In this document: positions 37,174-46,750 of the stretch, in pieces | Layout of the letters: every line of letters starts with the position of its first letter | How positions within the stretch are numbered: position 1 is the stretch's first letter | NCBI RefSeq assembly: GCF_002165625.1 | Contig: NZ_NGNS01000005.1 | Span: 62,001 to 126,000, forward strand | Length of the DNA stretch: 64,000 bases | Direction of reading: 5' to 3' | From: Neiella marina | GTDB taxonomy: Bacteria; Pseudomonadota; Gammaproteobacteria; Enterobacterales; Neiellaceae | The notes under the pieces: model-generated | The model's database searches: none | Told to the model about the DNA's origin: nothing | The model's input: only the letters and a program-made list of their open reading frames with translations | Position numbers and translations under genes: made by a program

Positions 37174-37806
37174 ATGAGTAAACAAGCGATAACGAAGGCG
37201 TTAAGGGTTTTATTGAGCTTTTCGGTCATGTTTTTTGGCTCTGCGCAAGCGAGTTTGATAACTACAACTGAATCGGGAACTGATGGCATTATAGAAATAT
37301 CAGAGTCAATTGCTTGGGTTCTTTCTTCTGGCTCAAATGGTGTAGAAACCTCTAATTACGGTATTGCCTTTAGAGGTCACGATAGTGTTTCAGAGCTTGA
37401 TACTCTCTCCTTTCTAAGTGGAAGCGTTACATTGACCATAAATGGTATTAGCTCTTCCTTGAGTGGAAATGGTTATGTTTCAGTTCTGGGGGCGGGCAAC
37501 TATGCGGGAAATGACATTAACGAGAACGACTCTTTCATATATTTTCAATTTCCCTCTATTTTTGCCGCTAAAGCAGGTGACCTAGTAACTCTAAGTGCTG
37601 GAGAAATCAGATTCGCTGGACAAGGTGCTGAGGTAATAACTAGTCAAGCGAACTTCGTAGGTGAAATTTTTCTGATATCAAACTTCCCTTCGGAAGGTAC
37701 AAAGATAGGTCAATCTGTCAAAGTTGGGACTGAAGTGCCAGAGCCTGGCTCATTACTTATTATGGCGTTGGGGCTAGTTGGTTTAGCGTATAGACGTCGT
37801 ATGTGA
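37174..37806 (+). CDS. PEP-CTERM sorting-domain protein
   Basis: The 210-residue protein has an N-terminal signal peptide (about residues 1-26, ending AQAS). A serine/glycine-rich beta-type domain follows, and then a C-terminal PEP-CTERM tail: VPEPGSLL, a hydrophobic helix LIMALGLVGLA and YRRRM. Such proteins are processed by an exosortase and often occur with exopolysaccharide export. No exosortase is in the window. Base composition is visibly more AT-rich than in neighbours and the gene runs against the surrounding reverse-strand genes, which fits acquisition. The passenger domain is not recognised. Confidence 0.85.
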   Translation: MSKQAITKALRVLLSFSVMFFGSAQASLITTTESGTDGIIEISESIAWVLSSGSNGVETSNYGIAFRGHDSVSELDTLSFLSGSVTLTINGISSSLSGNGYVSVLGAGNYAGNDINENDSFIYFQFPSIFAAKAGDLVTLSAGEIRFAGQGAEVITSQANFVGEIFLISNFPSEGTKIGQSVKVGTEVPEPGSLLIMALGLVGLAYRRRM

Positions 37807-37812
37807 TTCAGG

Positions 37813-37859
37813 GCGGCGATAAAATCAAAATTCATTAATTTTGAACGAGATATCGCCGC
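37813..37859. other. Long nested hairpin after the PEP-CTERM gene
   Basis: Outer arms GCGGCGATA and TATCGCCGC (37813-37821 with 37851-37859) enclose inner arms TCAAAATT and AATTTTGA (37825-37832 with 37837-37844) around CATT. Both stems are perfect, and the structure starts 6 bp after the stop codon. No T tract follows. It may act as a terminator-like or mRNA-stabilising structure, or be an element end. Confidence 0.6.
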
Positions 37860-37940
37860 TGCTCGAGCCTCTTCAAGTCAACAAAAGGGCATTACAAATG
37901 TCATTGAAGGTAACAACAGAGCTCCTTTCGTGGCAAGCAG

Positions 37941-38573
37941 CTATTCAACTTTATCCTTAAACTCGCACAAGTCTTCGATAATGCAGCTTCCACATCTGGG
38001 CTTTCTGGCAACGCAGGTGTAGCGGCCGTGCAGAATAAGCCAGTGATGGACGTCGACTTTAAATTCCGCAGGTACCACCTTCAGCAGCTTCTGCTCGACT
38101 TGGTCGACGTTTTTGCCCATGGCAAATTTGGTGCGGTTCGAGACACGGTAGATATGGGTATCCACTGCAATGGTCGGCCAGCCAAAGGCGGTGTTTAACA
38201 CCACATTGGCTGTTTTTCTGCCTACGCCGGGCAGGGCTTCCAGTGCTTCGCGATTTTCTGGCACTTCGCCGTTATGCTTGTCTAACAGCATGCGGCAAGC
38301 TTTGATGACGTTTTCGGCTTTGGTGTTAAACAGGCCGATAGTTTTGATGTATTCCTTCAGCCCCTCGACACCCAAATCCCAAATCGCTTGTGGCGTGTTA
38401 GCAACTGGAAAGAGCTTATCGGTGGCTTTATTGACGCCAACGTCTGTGGCTTGTGCTGACAGGGTAACAGCCACTAACAACTCAAATGGCGTGGAAAAGT
38501 TTAGTTCAGTGGTCGGCTCGGGGTTGTCGGCCCGCAACCGCTCGAGTATCTCGCGGCGTTTTTCTTTATTCAT
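37941..38573 (-). CDS. nth: Endonuclease III (intact copy)
   Basis: Nth removes oxidised pyrimidines and cuts at abasic sites in base excision repair. The 210-residue protein has the HhH motif LPGVGRKTA with catalytic Lys120, Asp138 in VDTHIYRV, and the [4Fe-4S] ligands Cys187, Cys194, Cys197 and Cys203, all at E. coli positions. It is the last gene of the rnf operon, as in E. coli. The 3' 80 codons also exist as a diverged copy at 36529. The C-terminal tail EFKDKVE is shorter than that in the fragment, consistent with allele replacement. Confidence 0.97.
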   Translation of the reverse strand: MNKEKRREILERLRADNPEPTTELNFSTPFELLVAVTLSAQATDVGVNKATDKLFPVANTPQAIWDLGVEGLKEYIKTIGLFNTKAENVIKACRMLLDKHNGEVPENREALEALPGVGRKTANVVLNTAFGWPTIAVDTHIYRVSNRTKFAMGKNVDQVEQKLLKVVPAEFKVDVHHWLILHGRYTCVARKPRCGSCIIEDLCEFKDKVE

Positions 38574-38600
38574 GATAATTGGTCGTCGCTATTGTCGCGG

Positions 38601-39302
38601 TTATTCTGCAGAGCCGCTAACGCGCGCTCGCTCTATCTTGGCCGCTGGCTGGCTCTTCTTGGCGCGCTCTTGGGCGGCGCTATCAATGATGTTTTTCAGC
38701 GCAATGAGAAAGCCCATCACCAAGAATGCACCGGGTGGCAGCAAGGCAATCAAAAACTCATTGTCATAAGCGAACAATTCAATAGTCCAGCTTGCTGCAA
38801 CAGGTCCGAATAGGGAGTCAGAGCCACTGAGTAGGGTACCTTGACCGAGCAGCTCGCGAATGGCGCCAATGGTAACGAGGACCAAGGTGAACCCTAATCC
38901 CATCATGAAGCCATCAACAGCAGCTGGTACAACAGGGTTTTTCGAGGCAAATGCTTCCGCGCGGCCAATAATGGCGCAGTTGGTGACAATAAGCGGAATG
39001 AAAATACCCAACGCCAAATACAGATCATAGGTATATGCATTCATTAGTAGCTGAATGGCAGTAACAAACGCGGCGATGATCATGACAAACACTGGAATGC
39101 GGATTTCTTTCGGAATCCATTGACGAACAAGCGATACAGTGACGTTCGAGCCCAGTAGCACCAAGGTGGTGGCGATGCCCAAGCCTAAGCCATTGATTAC
39201 CGTTGAAGAGACTGCCAGCAAAGGACACAGACCAAGCAGTTGGACCATTGCAGGATTGTTTTTCCATAGCCCTTGCCAACTGATTTCTGCTAATTGTTTC
39301 AT
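38601..39302 (-). CDS. rnfE: Rnf electron transport complex subunit E
   Basis: RnfE is an inner-membrane subunit of the Rnf complex, which couples electron flow between ferredoxin and NAD to ion pumping (Rsx in E. coli). The 233-residue protein has six hydrophobic helices with [12 protein letters not shown] near the N-terminus and [16 protein letters not shown] in the middle, which also characterise the related RnfA. A basic tail rich in Lys and Ala follows. It lies between rnfG (3 bp away) and nth. Confidence 0.95.
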   Translation of the reverse strand: MKQLAEISWQGLWKNNPAMVQLLGLCPLLAVSSTVINGLGLGIATTLVLLGSNVTVSLVRQWIPKEIRIPVFVMIIAAFVTAIQLLMNAYTYDLYLALGIFIPLIVTNCAIIGRAEAFASKNPVVPAAVDGFMMGLGFTLVLVTIGAIRELLGQGTLLSGSDSLFGPVAASWTIELFAYDNEFLIALLPPGAFLVMGFLIALKNIIDSAAQERAKKSQPAAKIERARVSGSAE

Positions 39303-39305
39303 CGC

Positions 39306-39932
39306 TTAGCCCTCACAGTTTGGTTGTTGTGACAATAGTCGAGCCGAGTTGGCTTGGTAATACAGCACCGCGTTTTTCACCGCGGCAACAACTGCCCGCG
39401 GGGTAATGGTCGCACCAGTGAATTGGTCGAAGTGACCGCCGTCTTTGCGAACTGCCCAATTGGGATCTTTGCGGCCGGCAACGGTTTTACCGATGAAACT
39501 ATCGATCCAATCACTTTTTCGGCGCTCAATTTTATCGCCAAGACCTGGCGTTTCTTTGTGTTGCAGGACACGCACGCCCAGCACTTCGCCTGCGGTATTG
39601 ATGCCTACGATGAGTTCAATACGGCCGGTGTAACCATTCGGCGCTGTGGCTTCGATAGCAATGGCCGTCGGGGCACCATTAATGGTTGCCAAGTAAGCAT
39701 GGTGTGGTGTTGCAGTGCCCAGTAAATGCTCATCTTCAACGGTAAAACAATGTTGCGCCAAGTTGTTATCATGCAGTGTTTCGGGGATGACCTGATTGAG
39801 CACTTTGAATTTGTTGTTCAGTTCGGCCTGAGCGATATCATCGGCGGTTAAAACAAAGGTTCCAGCCACTAAACCGGTACAGATGAGAGCAAACAAGGTC
39901 AACACGATACCGTTGTGAGAAATCGGATTCAT
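39306..39932 (-). CDS. rnfG: Rnf electron transport complex subunit G
   Basis: RnfG is anchored by one N-terminal helix (about residues 9-29) and carries a periplasmic domain with covalently bound FMN. The attachment motif TGAT is at 172-175, with Thr175 as the flavin site at the same number as in Vibrio. The protein has 208 residues. The start overlaps the rnfD stop by one base. Confidence 0.95.
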   Translation of the reverse strand: MNPISHNGIVLTLFALICTGLVAGTFVLTADDIAQAELNNKFKVLNQVIPETLHDNNLAQHCFTVEDEHLLGTATPHHAYLATINGAPTAIAIEATAPNGYTGRIELIVGINTAGEVLGVRVLQHKETPGLGDKIERRKSDWIDSFIGKTVAGRKDPNWAVRKDGGHFDQFTGATITPRAVVAAVKNAVLYYQANSARLLSQQPNCEG

Positions 39933-40984
39933 CAGCTTGCCTCCTTGTGACCATAGGTGCGAGGTTTGCTGTAATGGTCAATCAGTACCACGCACATGTT
40001 GGCTAACAGAACCGCAAAAGCGACGCCATCGGGGTAGCCACCCCAAGTTCGAATGACATACACCAACGCTCCAATCAAGGCGCCAAAGATCCAACGCCCA
40101 CGAACTGTCGTGCAAGCAGACACCGGATCGGTGGCAATAAAAAATGCGCCAAGCATGGTTGCGCCGCTAAACAAGTGAAGCATCGGTGACGCGGTGCCAT
40201 CTGGTTGCAGAGCAAAACCGATGGCAGAACAAACAAACAAGCTGATTAACATTCCGCCAGGAATTGCCCAGGTAATGACTCGACGGTAAACGAGATACAA
40301 ACCACCTGCCAAAAAGGCTAGATTAAGCCACTCCCAACCGGCACCGGCGAAGCTACCAAATACCGGTTTGACCATGCTCTCGTCCAAGGTTAGGCCTTGA
40401 TGCAAATCGGTTTTGACGGTATCGAGTGGTGTTGCTGCAGCAATACCATCAATGGTCATACGAACTTGCTGCAAGCTAAATCCGTCGGCACTGAAGCCAG
40501 TGAACACGAGCTGCAAACTGTCCCATAGTCCTAGCTGGTGGTGAGCTAAGGCGCCAACTGGCTGCCAGCTTGTCATCGCTACAGGAAATGAAATCAGCAG
40601 CAACACATAACCGGCCATTGCTGGGTTAAACAAGTTGTTGCCAATGCCTCCATACAAGTGCTTAACCACCGCGATGGCAAACACTGCGGCAATGACCGTC
40701 ATCCACCAAGGTAGGAAAGGGGGAACAGCAATGCCAAGCAATACGCCTGTTAGCAGTGCACTGTTATCGGCAGTAACACGCAGTGCAGGGCGATTACGCA
40801 TAATCATAATGGCTGCTTCAGTAAGCCAACATGTGCCTGCCGCCAACGCGATCTGAATCAAGTTGCCGTAGCCAAAAAAGTAGGCCTGTACCAAGATGCC
40901 AGGGATACAGCAGAGGATAACCATGCGCATTAGATCATGGGTTTTCAGCGATTGTCGGGTAAACGGGGAACTCAACAAATTCAT
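39932..40984 (-). CDS. rnfD: Rnf electron transport complex subunit D
   Basis: RnfD is a polytopic membrane subunit with a second covalently bound FMN. The 350-residue protein has about nine helices. The flavin-attachment threonine is probably Thr185 in GIAAATPLDT, which has Ala where many homologues have SGAT. FNPAMAGY and AATDPVSA-like segments (here IATDPVSACT) are conserved. It overlaps rnfC by 4 bp. Confidence 0.95.
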   Translation of the reverse strand: MNLLSSPFTRQSLKTHDLMRMVILCCIPGILVQAYFFGYGNLIQIALAAGTCWLTEAAIMIMRNRPALRVTADNSALLTGVLLGIAVPPFLPWWMTVIAAVFAIAVVKHLYGGIGNNLFNPAMAGYVLLLISFPVAMTSWQPVGALAHHQLGLWDSLQLVFTGFSADGFSLQQVRMTIDGIAAATPLDTVKTDLHQGLTLDESMVKPVFGSFAGAGWEWLNLAFLAGGLYLVYRRVITWAIPGGMLISLFVCSAIGFALQPDGTASPMLHLFSGATMLGAFFIATDPVSACTTVRGRWIFGALIGALVYVIRTWGGYPDGVAFAVLLANMCVVLIDHYSKPRTYGHKEAS

Positions 40985-43146
40985 TGCTCGGAATCGTCCT
41001 GTGCTGCTTGTTGGGCGCGCTTGGCTTTCGCTTTGGCGACCGCTTGAGCGATGCGCGCCGCTTTATCTTGTGCTGGCTCTGCAGCGCCTGTCGGTTGTGG
41101 CTTCTGATCGGTATCCGTTGCCTGTTGTGCTTGACGCTTGGCTTTGGCGCGAGCCACAGCTGCCGCGACTCGGGCGGCCTTATCATCCGCTGCGGGCGGC
41201 TGCTCGGATGACGCAGTTACGGCTGGCTTAGCATCACTGTGTTGGGCTGCATCTCGTTTGGCTTTCGCTCGGGCTACGGCCGCAGCAACGCGCGCAGCTT
41301 TGTCGTCAGCGGCATTGCTATCTGCTTTTGGCTGTTGTGCTTCCGGCTCGTTACTACTCGCTTGAGCCTGTCGTTTGGCCTTTGCTCTGGCGACAGCAGC
41401 AGCGACTGCGGCAGACTTGTCGCTAGTGCCATCGCTGCTCGATGAACTACTTTGCTTTTGCGCCTTTTTAGCGCGCGCTTCAGCTTTGCGCGCTTCTCGC
41501 ATTGCCGCGATATCACTATTATCGGGGACCGTTTGACCTTGTTCATCAACCATGGTTTTTTGTGGTTGCTGGCTGGCCTTTTTGGCCTTGGCTCGAGCGA
41601 GCGCAGCAGCAACGGCAGCCGATTGCTTGGCAGAGCTCTCGGCGCTTGACTTGTCACTAGCAGATGACTGCTTGTCAGCCATTGCTTTTAGACGCGCTTC
41701 CGCTGCTTTTTTGTGTTTTTCGGCCCGCGCTTGTTTTTCTTGCTCTAAGCGCTCGTTTCTGGCCTCAAAGCGCTGCTTGGCACGTTCGGCTTTTAATTGC
41801 TCTTGACGGCTAGTGCGGATCATCGCTTTGGCTTGCCGGTATTCAAGTACCAGCGGAATTTCGCTTGGGCATACATAGGCACAAGCGCCGCATTCGATAC
41901 AGTCGAACAAATTGTGCTCGTTCAGTTTGTCTTGATCTTCGGCCAACGCATACCAATGCAATTGCTGGGGCAGCAAATTCGCTGGGCAGGCTTCGGCGCA
42001 AGCGCCGCAACGGATGCAAGGCATCTGCTGGTCGGGCGATGGCAATTCATCCTGACTGGGAATGATCAAGCAGTTAGTCGTTTTTATCACCGGAGCTTCT
42101 GCGTGCGGCAGTTGATAACCCATCATGGGGCCGCCAACAATCACAGGATCGAGCTCATCAAGGCCATGGTGATGCAATAAGTCGTTGATTGGCGTACCCA
42201 GCAGTACCCAATGGTTTGCTGGCTTCAGCACTCGGTTACCAGTGATAGTCACCACTCGGCTGATCAATGGCTCGTCTTGATACACGGCTCTCGATACGGC
42301 ATAGGCCGTACCTACGTTGTGGACGACGATACCGAGGTCGGCGGGGATACCATTGCTTGGCACTTCCTCACCGGTAATGATTTGAATCAGCTGCCGTTCG
42401 CCGCCTGACGGATATTTGGCCGGAATGCTCCGCACCCGAATATGTTCGAGATTGGCACTGGCTTGTTCCATTGCCTCAATGGCTTTGGGCTTGTCAGCCT
42501 CAATGGCGATCACCACCACGGGGTTGCTCAACAAGCGCACCATTAACTCGATGCCCGCCACAATCTCATCGGCATGGGCTTGCATCAGGGTATCATCAGC
42601 GCTGATATAGGGCTCACACTCGGCGCCATTGATCAGCAGCAATTGAATAGGATTGACTGGCGTTAGTTTGATTTCAGTAGGAAACCCTGCGCCGCCCATT
42701 CCCGATATGCCGGCATAACGAATTAGCTGCAGCAGGTCGTTATCCGATAGTGAACTGGCATCGCTAACAGGCTTGCGTTCGCACCATGTGTCTTGACCAT
42801 CGGTTCGAATGGTTAGTGATACTTCATTGAGACCGGATGGGTGATTGGACGGTGACTGGCCAATGGCTTCAACGATACCTGAAGTAGGGGCATGCACCGG
42901 GACTGCCATGCCATGGGTTGGCTCGGTCAGTAACTGGCCTTTCAGAACTTGATCGCCAGCCTTGACAATTAGGTTGCCCGATTGGCCGATGTGTTGGCGA
43001 ATCGGTACATGCACCAACGGCGGGATCCAGGCAGAGTGGATCGGCAACTGGCGACTTTGCTCTTTGCGGTACTCAGGAAATACGCCGCCAGCGTAATCCC
43101 ATAGTTTGTCAGTGGTAAGTAGCTGTTTTACATCAATCATTGGCAT
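40981..43146 (-). CDS. rnfC: Rnf electron transport complex subunit C
   Basis: RnfC is the peripheral NADH-oxidising subunit with FMN and two [4Fe-4S] clusters. [11 protein letters not shown] and the NADH/FMN-binding core fill residues 1-360. [12 protein letters not shown] (about 376-387) and [12 protein letters not shown] (about 415-426) bind the clusters. From about residue 440 to 721 the protein is a low-complexity, charged, Ala/Lys-rich tail with five diverged copies of a [12 protein letters not shown]-type unit. The start could also be the ATG two codons in. It overlaps rnfB by 14 bp. Confidence 0.95.
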   Translation of the reverse strand: MPMIDVKQLLTTDKLWDYAGGVFPEYRKEQSRQLPIHSAWIPPLVHVPIRQHIGQSGNLIVKAGDQVLKGQLLTEPTHGMAVPVHAPTSGIVEAIGQSPSNHPSGLNEVSLTIRTDGQDTWCERKPVSDASSLSDNDLLQLIRYAGISGMGGAGFPTEIKLTPVNPIQLLLINGAECEPYISADDTLMQAHADEIVAGIELMVRLLSNPVVVIAIEADKPKAIEAMEQASANLEHIRVRSIPAKYPSGGERQLIQIITGEEVPSNGIPADLGIVVHNVGTAYAVSRAVYQDEPLISRVVTITGNRVLKPANHWVLLGTPINDLLHHHGLDELDPVIVGGPMMGYQLPHAEAPVIKTTNCLIIPSQDELPSPDQQMPCIRCGACAEACPANLLPQQLHWYALAEDQDKLNEHNLFDCIECGACAYVCPSEIPLVLEYRQAKAMIRTSRQEQLKAERAKQRFEARNERLEQEKQARAEKHKKAAEARLKAMADKQSSASDKSSAESSAKQSAAVAAALARAKAKKASQQPQKTMVDEQGQTVPDNSDIAAMREARKAEARAKKAQKQSSSSSSDGTSDKSAAVAAAVARAKAKRQAQASSNEPEAQQPKADSNAADDKAARVAAAVARAKAKRDAAQHSDAKPAVTASSEQPPAADDKAARVAAAVARAKAKRQAQQATDTDQKPQPTGAAEPAQDKAARIAQAVAKAKAKRAQQAAQDDSEQ
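41020..41640 (-). repeat. Repeats encoding the Ala/Lys-rich tail of RnfC
   Basis: Five in-frame copies of a unit ending in (A/V)ARAKAK(R/K) are spaced by 30-60 residues of variable, Gln/Ser/Asp-rich linker. The units are near 41030, 41150, 41275, 41380 and 41590. The forward strand consequently shows long open frames that are not genes. Copy number probably varies among strains by slippage or recombination. Confidence 0.7.
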
Positions 43147-43699
43147 CGACCACTGTTACCGGAATAGCTTGCATTTGCCATTGCCAAGTTTGAACCGTTG
43201 GTTGTACGGCAAGCATATCAATGCAATCAACCGGGCATGGCGCGACACACAAGTCACAGCCGGTGCACTCGTCGGCAATGACGGTATGCATTTGCCGAGT
43301 CGCACCAACGATGGCATCGACCGGGCAGGCTTGAATACACTTGGTACAGCCAATGCATTCATCCTCACGGATATAGGCAACGCGTTTGATATCCGGACCG
43401 TCGTGAGCATCATTGAGAGGCTTCACTTCACGACCCAGCAAGTCAGCAAGTTTTTTAATGGTGGCATCGCCACCTGGCGGACATTTGTTGATGTCATCGC
43501 CATCAGCAATTGCTTTAGCATAGGGTTTACAACCCGGGTAGCCACATTGTCCACATTGGGTCTGAGGTAGGATCTGGTCAATCTGCTCAACAATTGGATC
43601 TTCATCGACTTTGAAGCGGATCGACGCGTAGCCGAGAGCGAGGCCGAATATAAGCGCCAACGACCCCAGTGCTATGAGGGCAAACATAAGCGTCGTCAT
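43133..43699 (-). CDS. rnfB: Rnf electron transport complex subunit B
   Basis: RnfB is the ferredoxin-like entry subunit. The 188-residue product has an N-terminal membrane anchor (about 4-24) and a four-Cys Fe-S domain opening with Cys49, Cys52 and Cys57 in CGQCGYPGC. Two [4Fe-4S] ferredoxin motifs follow, [12 protein letters not shown] and [12 protein letters not shown]. Its start overlaps the rnfA stop by one base. Confidence 0.96.
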   Translation of the reverse strand: MTTLMFALIALGSLALIFGLALGYASIRFKVDEDPIVEQIDQILPQTQCGQCGYPGCKPYAKAIADGDDINKCPPGGDATIKKLADLLGREVKPLNDAHDGPDIKRVAYIREDECIGCTKCIQACPVDAIVGATRQMHTVIADECTGCDLCVAPCPVDCIDMLAVQPTVQTWQWQMQAIPVTVVDAND

Positions 43700-44280
43700 T
43701 AGATTTTCACCAAGCCGGTAAAGCCCATGAATGCAAGGCTCATGAGGCCAGCAGTGATCATGGCTATCGCCGTTCCCTTAAATGGCACCGGCACATCGGC
43801 GGCTGCAATCCGTTCACGCAATGAGGCAAATAAAACCAGCACTAAAGAAAACCCTGCGGCGGCCCCAAAGCCATAGAGTAAGGATTCTACGAAGCTGTGT
43901 TGCTCATTAATGTTCAACAAGGCAACACCCAAAACGGCGCAGTTGGTAGTGATCAGTGGCAAGAATATACCGAGCAACCGGTATAGCGATGGACTAGTTT
44001 TCTGCACCACCATTTCGGTCACTTGAACAACCACCGCAATGACCAGAATAAATGCCATAGTGCGCAAGTATTCGAGCGACAGTGGAATCAATAAATACTG
44101 CTCAACGAGGTAAGAAGAGGCCGAAGCTAGAGTTAACACAAAGGTTGTTGCCAGCGACATACCAATGGCTGTTTCCAGTTTGCTGGACACGCCCATGAAT
44201 GGGCATAGCCCAAGGAATTTCACTAGCACAAAATTGTTAACCAGTACGGTCGCGATGATCAGTAGCAGGTAATCGCCCAT
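43699..44280 (-). CDS. rnfA: Rnf electron transport complex subunit A
   Basis: RnfA is the first gene of the operon and a six-helix inner-membrane subunit that forms, with RnfE, part of the ion path and a membrane Fe-S site. The 193-residue protein has [16 protein letters not shown] and [14 protein letters not shown], each with the cysteine that coordinates the membrane cluster. The length is the family's usual one. The operon promoter must lie in 44281-44429, between it and the divergent DMT transporter. Confidence 0.96.
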   Translation of the reverse strand: MGDYLLLIIATVLVNNFVLVKFLGLCPFMGVSSKLETAIGMSLATTFVLTLASASSYLVEQYLLIPLSLEYLRTMAFILVIAVVVQVTEMVVQKTSPSLYRLLGIFLPLITTNCAVLGVALLNINEQHSFVESLLYGFGAAAGFSLVLVLFASLRERIAAADVPVPFKGTAIAMITAGLMSLAFMGFTGLVKI

Positions 44281-44429
44281 GTTCCCCCAAAGTCAATCCG
44301 TTACGGGCTGCAAAACCGGCCCATTATCCTATCTTGTGGAGCTGATAACAACCGAATATCAGCAGGGATTTTGCCTCAAACTAAGATGCTGGTATGGTGG
44401 CCGCGTTTTAGCTTTGTTGGCCCCATTGA

Positions 44430-45308
44430 ATGAAAAATATGCACTTACTTCCTCAGCTTGCACTTGTGATTGCTACCATGCTGTGGGGAAGTTCGTTTAT
44501 CGCCCTTAAAGTGGCTTTTACGGAATACTCCCCAGTTGTGGTTATATTTTTCCGTATGTTGGCAGCCAGTGCCTGTTTTTTACTGATGTGGCGCAAGCTG
44601 AGCCACTTTCAATACCAAGCCGGTGATTGGAAATTGTTGGCTCTGATGTCGTTGGCAGAACCTTGTTTGTACTTCGTTTTGGAAGGCATGGCATTGCAAT
44701 ATACGTCAGCATCGCAAGCGGGAATGATCACCTCGTTGTTGCCACCAATGGTAGCGGTTTTGGCGTTTGTCATGTTAGGGGAGCGACTGAATCGAATAGC
44801 GGTCAGCGGCTTCGCGGTGGCCTTTGTCGGCGTCGCTTTGCTCAGTACCTTTGCCGAACAAAGCGAGCACGCCAGTAACCCGATGTTGGGCAATGCCCTA
44901 GAGTTAGCAGCGATGGCTTGCGCGGCAGTTTATTGTTTGTGTTTGAAAAAGTTATCGCAGCGTTATTCGCCAATTTCACTGACCGCGCTGCAGGCTTTTG
45001 CTGGCAGCATATTCTTTCTTCCACTAGCGCTTTATTCCGGCATTCCGCCGCTTGAGTTGGGGACTGCCATGTGGGCCACTTTGTATTTGGGCGTTGGTGT
45101 GACTTTAGGAGCCTATTTACTTTACAACACCGCAATTGCCCATATTGAACTCAACCGGGCGGCGGCATTTACCAACTTGATCCCGATTTTTACTTTGGTG
45201 TTTGCTTACTTGGTGCTTGGTGAAACATTAACTATTCTGCAGCTGGTGGCCTGCGGTTTGATTTTTGCTGGAGTGTTAATCAGTCAACATCGGCCATCGA
45301 AGACCTAA
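44430..45308 (+). CDS. DMT-superfamily (EamA) transporter
   Basis: The 292-residue protein has ten hydrophobic helices in two EamA repeats, with LWGSSFIALKVAF opening the first and VALAELNRAAAF-type (here IELNRAAAFTNLIP) closing the second. These are exporters or importers of amino acids and other metabolites. The substrate is unknown. It is divergent from the rnf operon and convergent with waaA. Confidence 0.88.
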   Translation: MKNMHLLPQLALVIATMLWGSSFIALKVAFTEYSPVVVIFFRMLAASACFLLMWRKLSHFQYQAGDWKLLALMSLAEPCLYFVLEGMALQYTSASQAGMITSLLPPMVAVLAFVMLGERLNRIAVSGFAVAFVGVALLSTFAEQSEHASNPMLGNALELAAMACAAVYCLCLKKLSQRYSPISLTALQAFAGSIFFLPLALYSGIPPLELGTAMWATLYLGVGVTLGAYLLYNTAIAHIELNRAAAFTNLIPIFTLVFAYLVLGETLTILQLVACGLIFAGVLISQHRPSKT

Positions 45309-45352
45309 GGCCGGAACAAACATGGCAGCCTGTCCGCCACTAGGGCCCATAG

Positions 45353-46642
45353 CTATTCAGGTAACATCGCTTCGATGGCCTCGATGGTTCGTAGGCAAGC
45401 GCCTTGATGGCGCTGTAGCACTTCGTTGGCGGCCTGTGCCATTTTCCCTGCGTAGTTGCTGTCGCTGATTAACTGCTCAATGGCGGTACTGATTTCTCTG
45501 GCACTGGTCGCCCACAGCATCCCATCTGCGTCATCAAGCATTTGGTAAACCTCAGTGAAATTAAACACTTGCTTGCCAGATAAAACAGGGCACGCCAATG
45601 CTACCGCCTCAAGGGGGTTGTGGCCTCCTCGGGGAATCAAACTGCCGCCGACAAACGCAAAATCAGCCGTTCGGTACATCAACAATAGTTCGCCCATGGT
45701 ATCACCGAGCAGCACTTGCGCGTTGGCTGAAACATCCGCCGAGCTACGACGCTCAAAACTCAATCCTTGATTGGCAATCAACTTAGCCACTTGCTCAAAT
45801 CGCTCTGGGTGGCGGGGTACCAAGATCAACAAAGCGTCGGCGTACTGCTGCAGAATTTGCTGATGAGCCTGCAGTAAAACTTCATCCTCACCTTCGTGGG
45901 TGCTGCCAGCGATCCATACTGGTCGATCATTGCCGAGTTGTTGCCGAAGTTGGTCACCTCGCTCCAAAATCTGCGCCGAAATATCCATGTCAAACTTTAG
46001 ATTTCCGGTTAAGTCGAGTTTTGACTCCGCCGCTCCTAACGCCTGAAAGCGCTCGAGGGTGGCTTGGTTTTGGCAACAGATTTTATCGAGCGGCAAAAGT
46101 AATTGTTCAGTGGCCGTTTGCCATTTGTTGTAGCGATAAAATGAACGCTCAGATAACCGCGCATTCATCACTAAGGTACGAGTATTGTGGCGCTTCGCTT
46201 GGTTTAACAAATTAGGCCATAACTCAGTTTCCATGATGATGGTCATTGCCGCTGGAATTCGCTGATAGAAGCGGCTCATAGCGCAAGGTAAATCGTAGGG
46301 CAGATAGCTATGGCTGACTTTGTCGCCGAGGCGTTTTTGAATCTCTTTTGAACCAGTCAGGGTCATACACGTGACATGGACATGATCGGCTGGATACTTT
46401 GCCATCCAACGATTGACCAACGGCAGTGCTGCGAGTGTCTCGCCAACCGAAACCAAATGAAAATGGATGATTCTGGGGCTGTTGTTGCCATCATTGTTGG
46501 CACTCACCTTATTAACAAAGCCCAAGCGTTCTGACCAACGTCGCCGATGCCCTGAATCTTGTCGAGAGCGCCAGAGCTGACGGCAAAATATCAGCGGAAG
46601 GGCGAGGTAAAGTAACAATGAATATGCGAGTCTGAGAATCAT
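45353..46642 (-). CDS. waaA: 3-deoxy-D-manno-octulosonic acid transferase
   Basis: WaaA (KdtA) attaches Kdo to lipid IVA at the inner membrane, starting the LPS core. From the ATG at 46642 the product has 429 residues, close to E. coli (425). An N-terminal anchor (LRLAYSLLLYLALPL) is followed by HLVSVGETLAALPLV with the catalytic glutamate, METELWPNLL and the second-domain GGSLIPRGGHNPLEA. An upstream in-frame start at 46675 would add 11 residues with no match in the family. It is divergent from the heptosyltransferase gene. Confidence 0.94.
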   Translation of the reverse strand: MILRLAYSLLLYLALPLIFCRQLWRSRQDSGHRRRWSERLGFVNKVSANNDGNNSPRIIHFHLVSVGETLAALPLVNRWMAKYPADHVHVTCMTLTGSKEIQKRLGDKVSHSYLPYDLPCAMSRFYQRIPAAMTIIMETELWPNLLNQAKRHNTRTLVMNARLSERSFYRYNKWQTATEQLLLPLDKICCQNQATLERFQALGAAESKLDLTGNLKFDMDISAQILERGDQLRQQLGNDRPVWIAGSTHEGEDEVLLQAHQQILQQYADALLILVPRHPERFEQVAKLIANQGLSFERRSSADVSANAQVLLGDTMGELLLMYRTADFAFVGGSLIPRGGHNPLEAVALACPVLSGKQVFNFTEVYQMLDDADGMLWATSAREISTAIEQLISDSNYAGKMAQAANEVLQRHQGACLRTIEAIEAMLPE

Positions 46643-46750
46643 GGTGGCAAATATCTGGCTGCGCTGGCGGATCAAATTGGTGATTATCGGGCGTGGATCG
46701 TATCATACCCCACTCTAATTGCTTACCTCCTTGTCAGGCGAACGATTTTC

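Noticed and set aside
36951-37289. 112-codon reverse frame near the PEP-CTERM start
   Set aside because: No family features; it overlaps the signal-peptide end of a clear PEP-CTERM gene on the other strand.
40984-41806. Several forward open frames opposite rnfC
   Set aside because: They are produced by the repetitive Ala/Lys codons of the RnfC tail on the other strand and show only low-complexity products.
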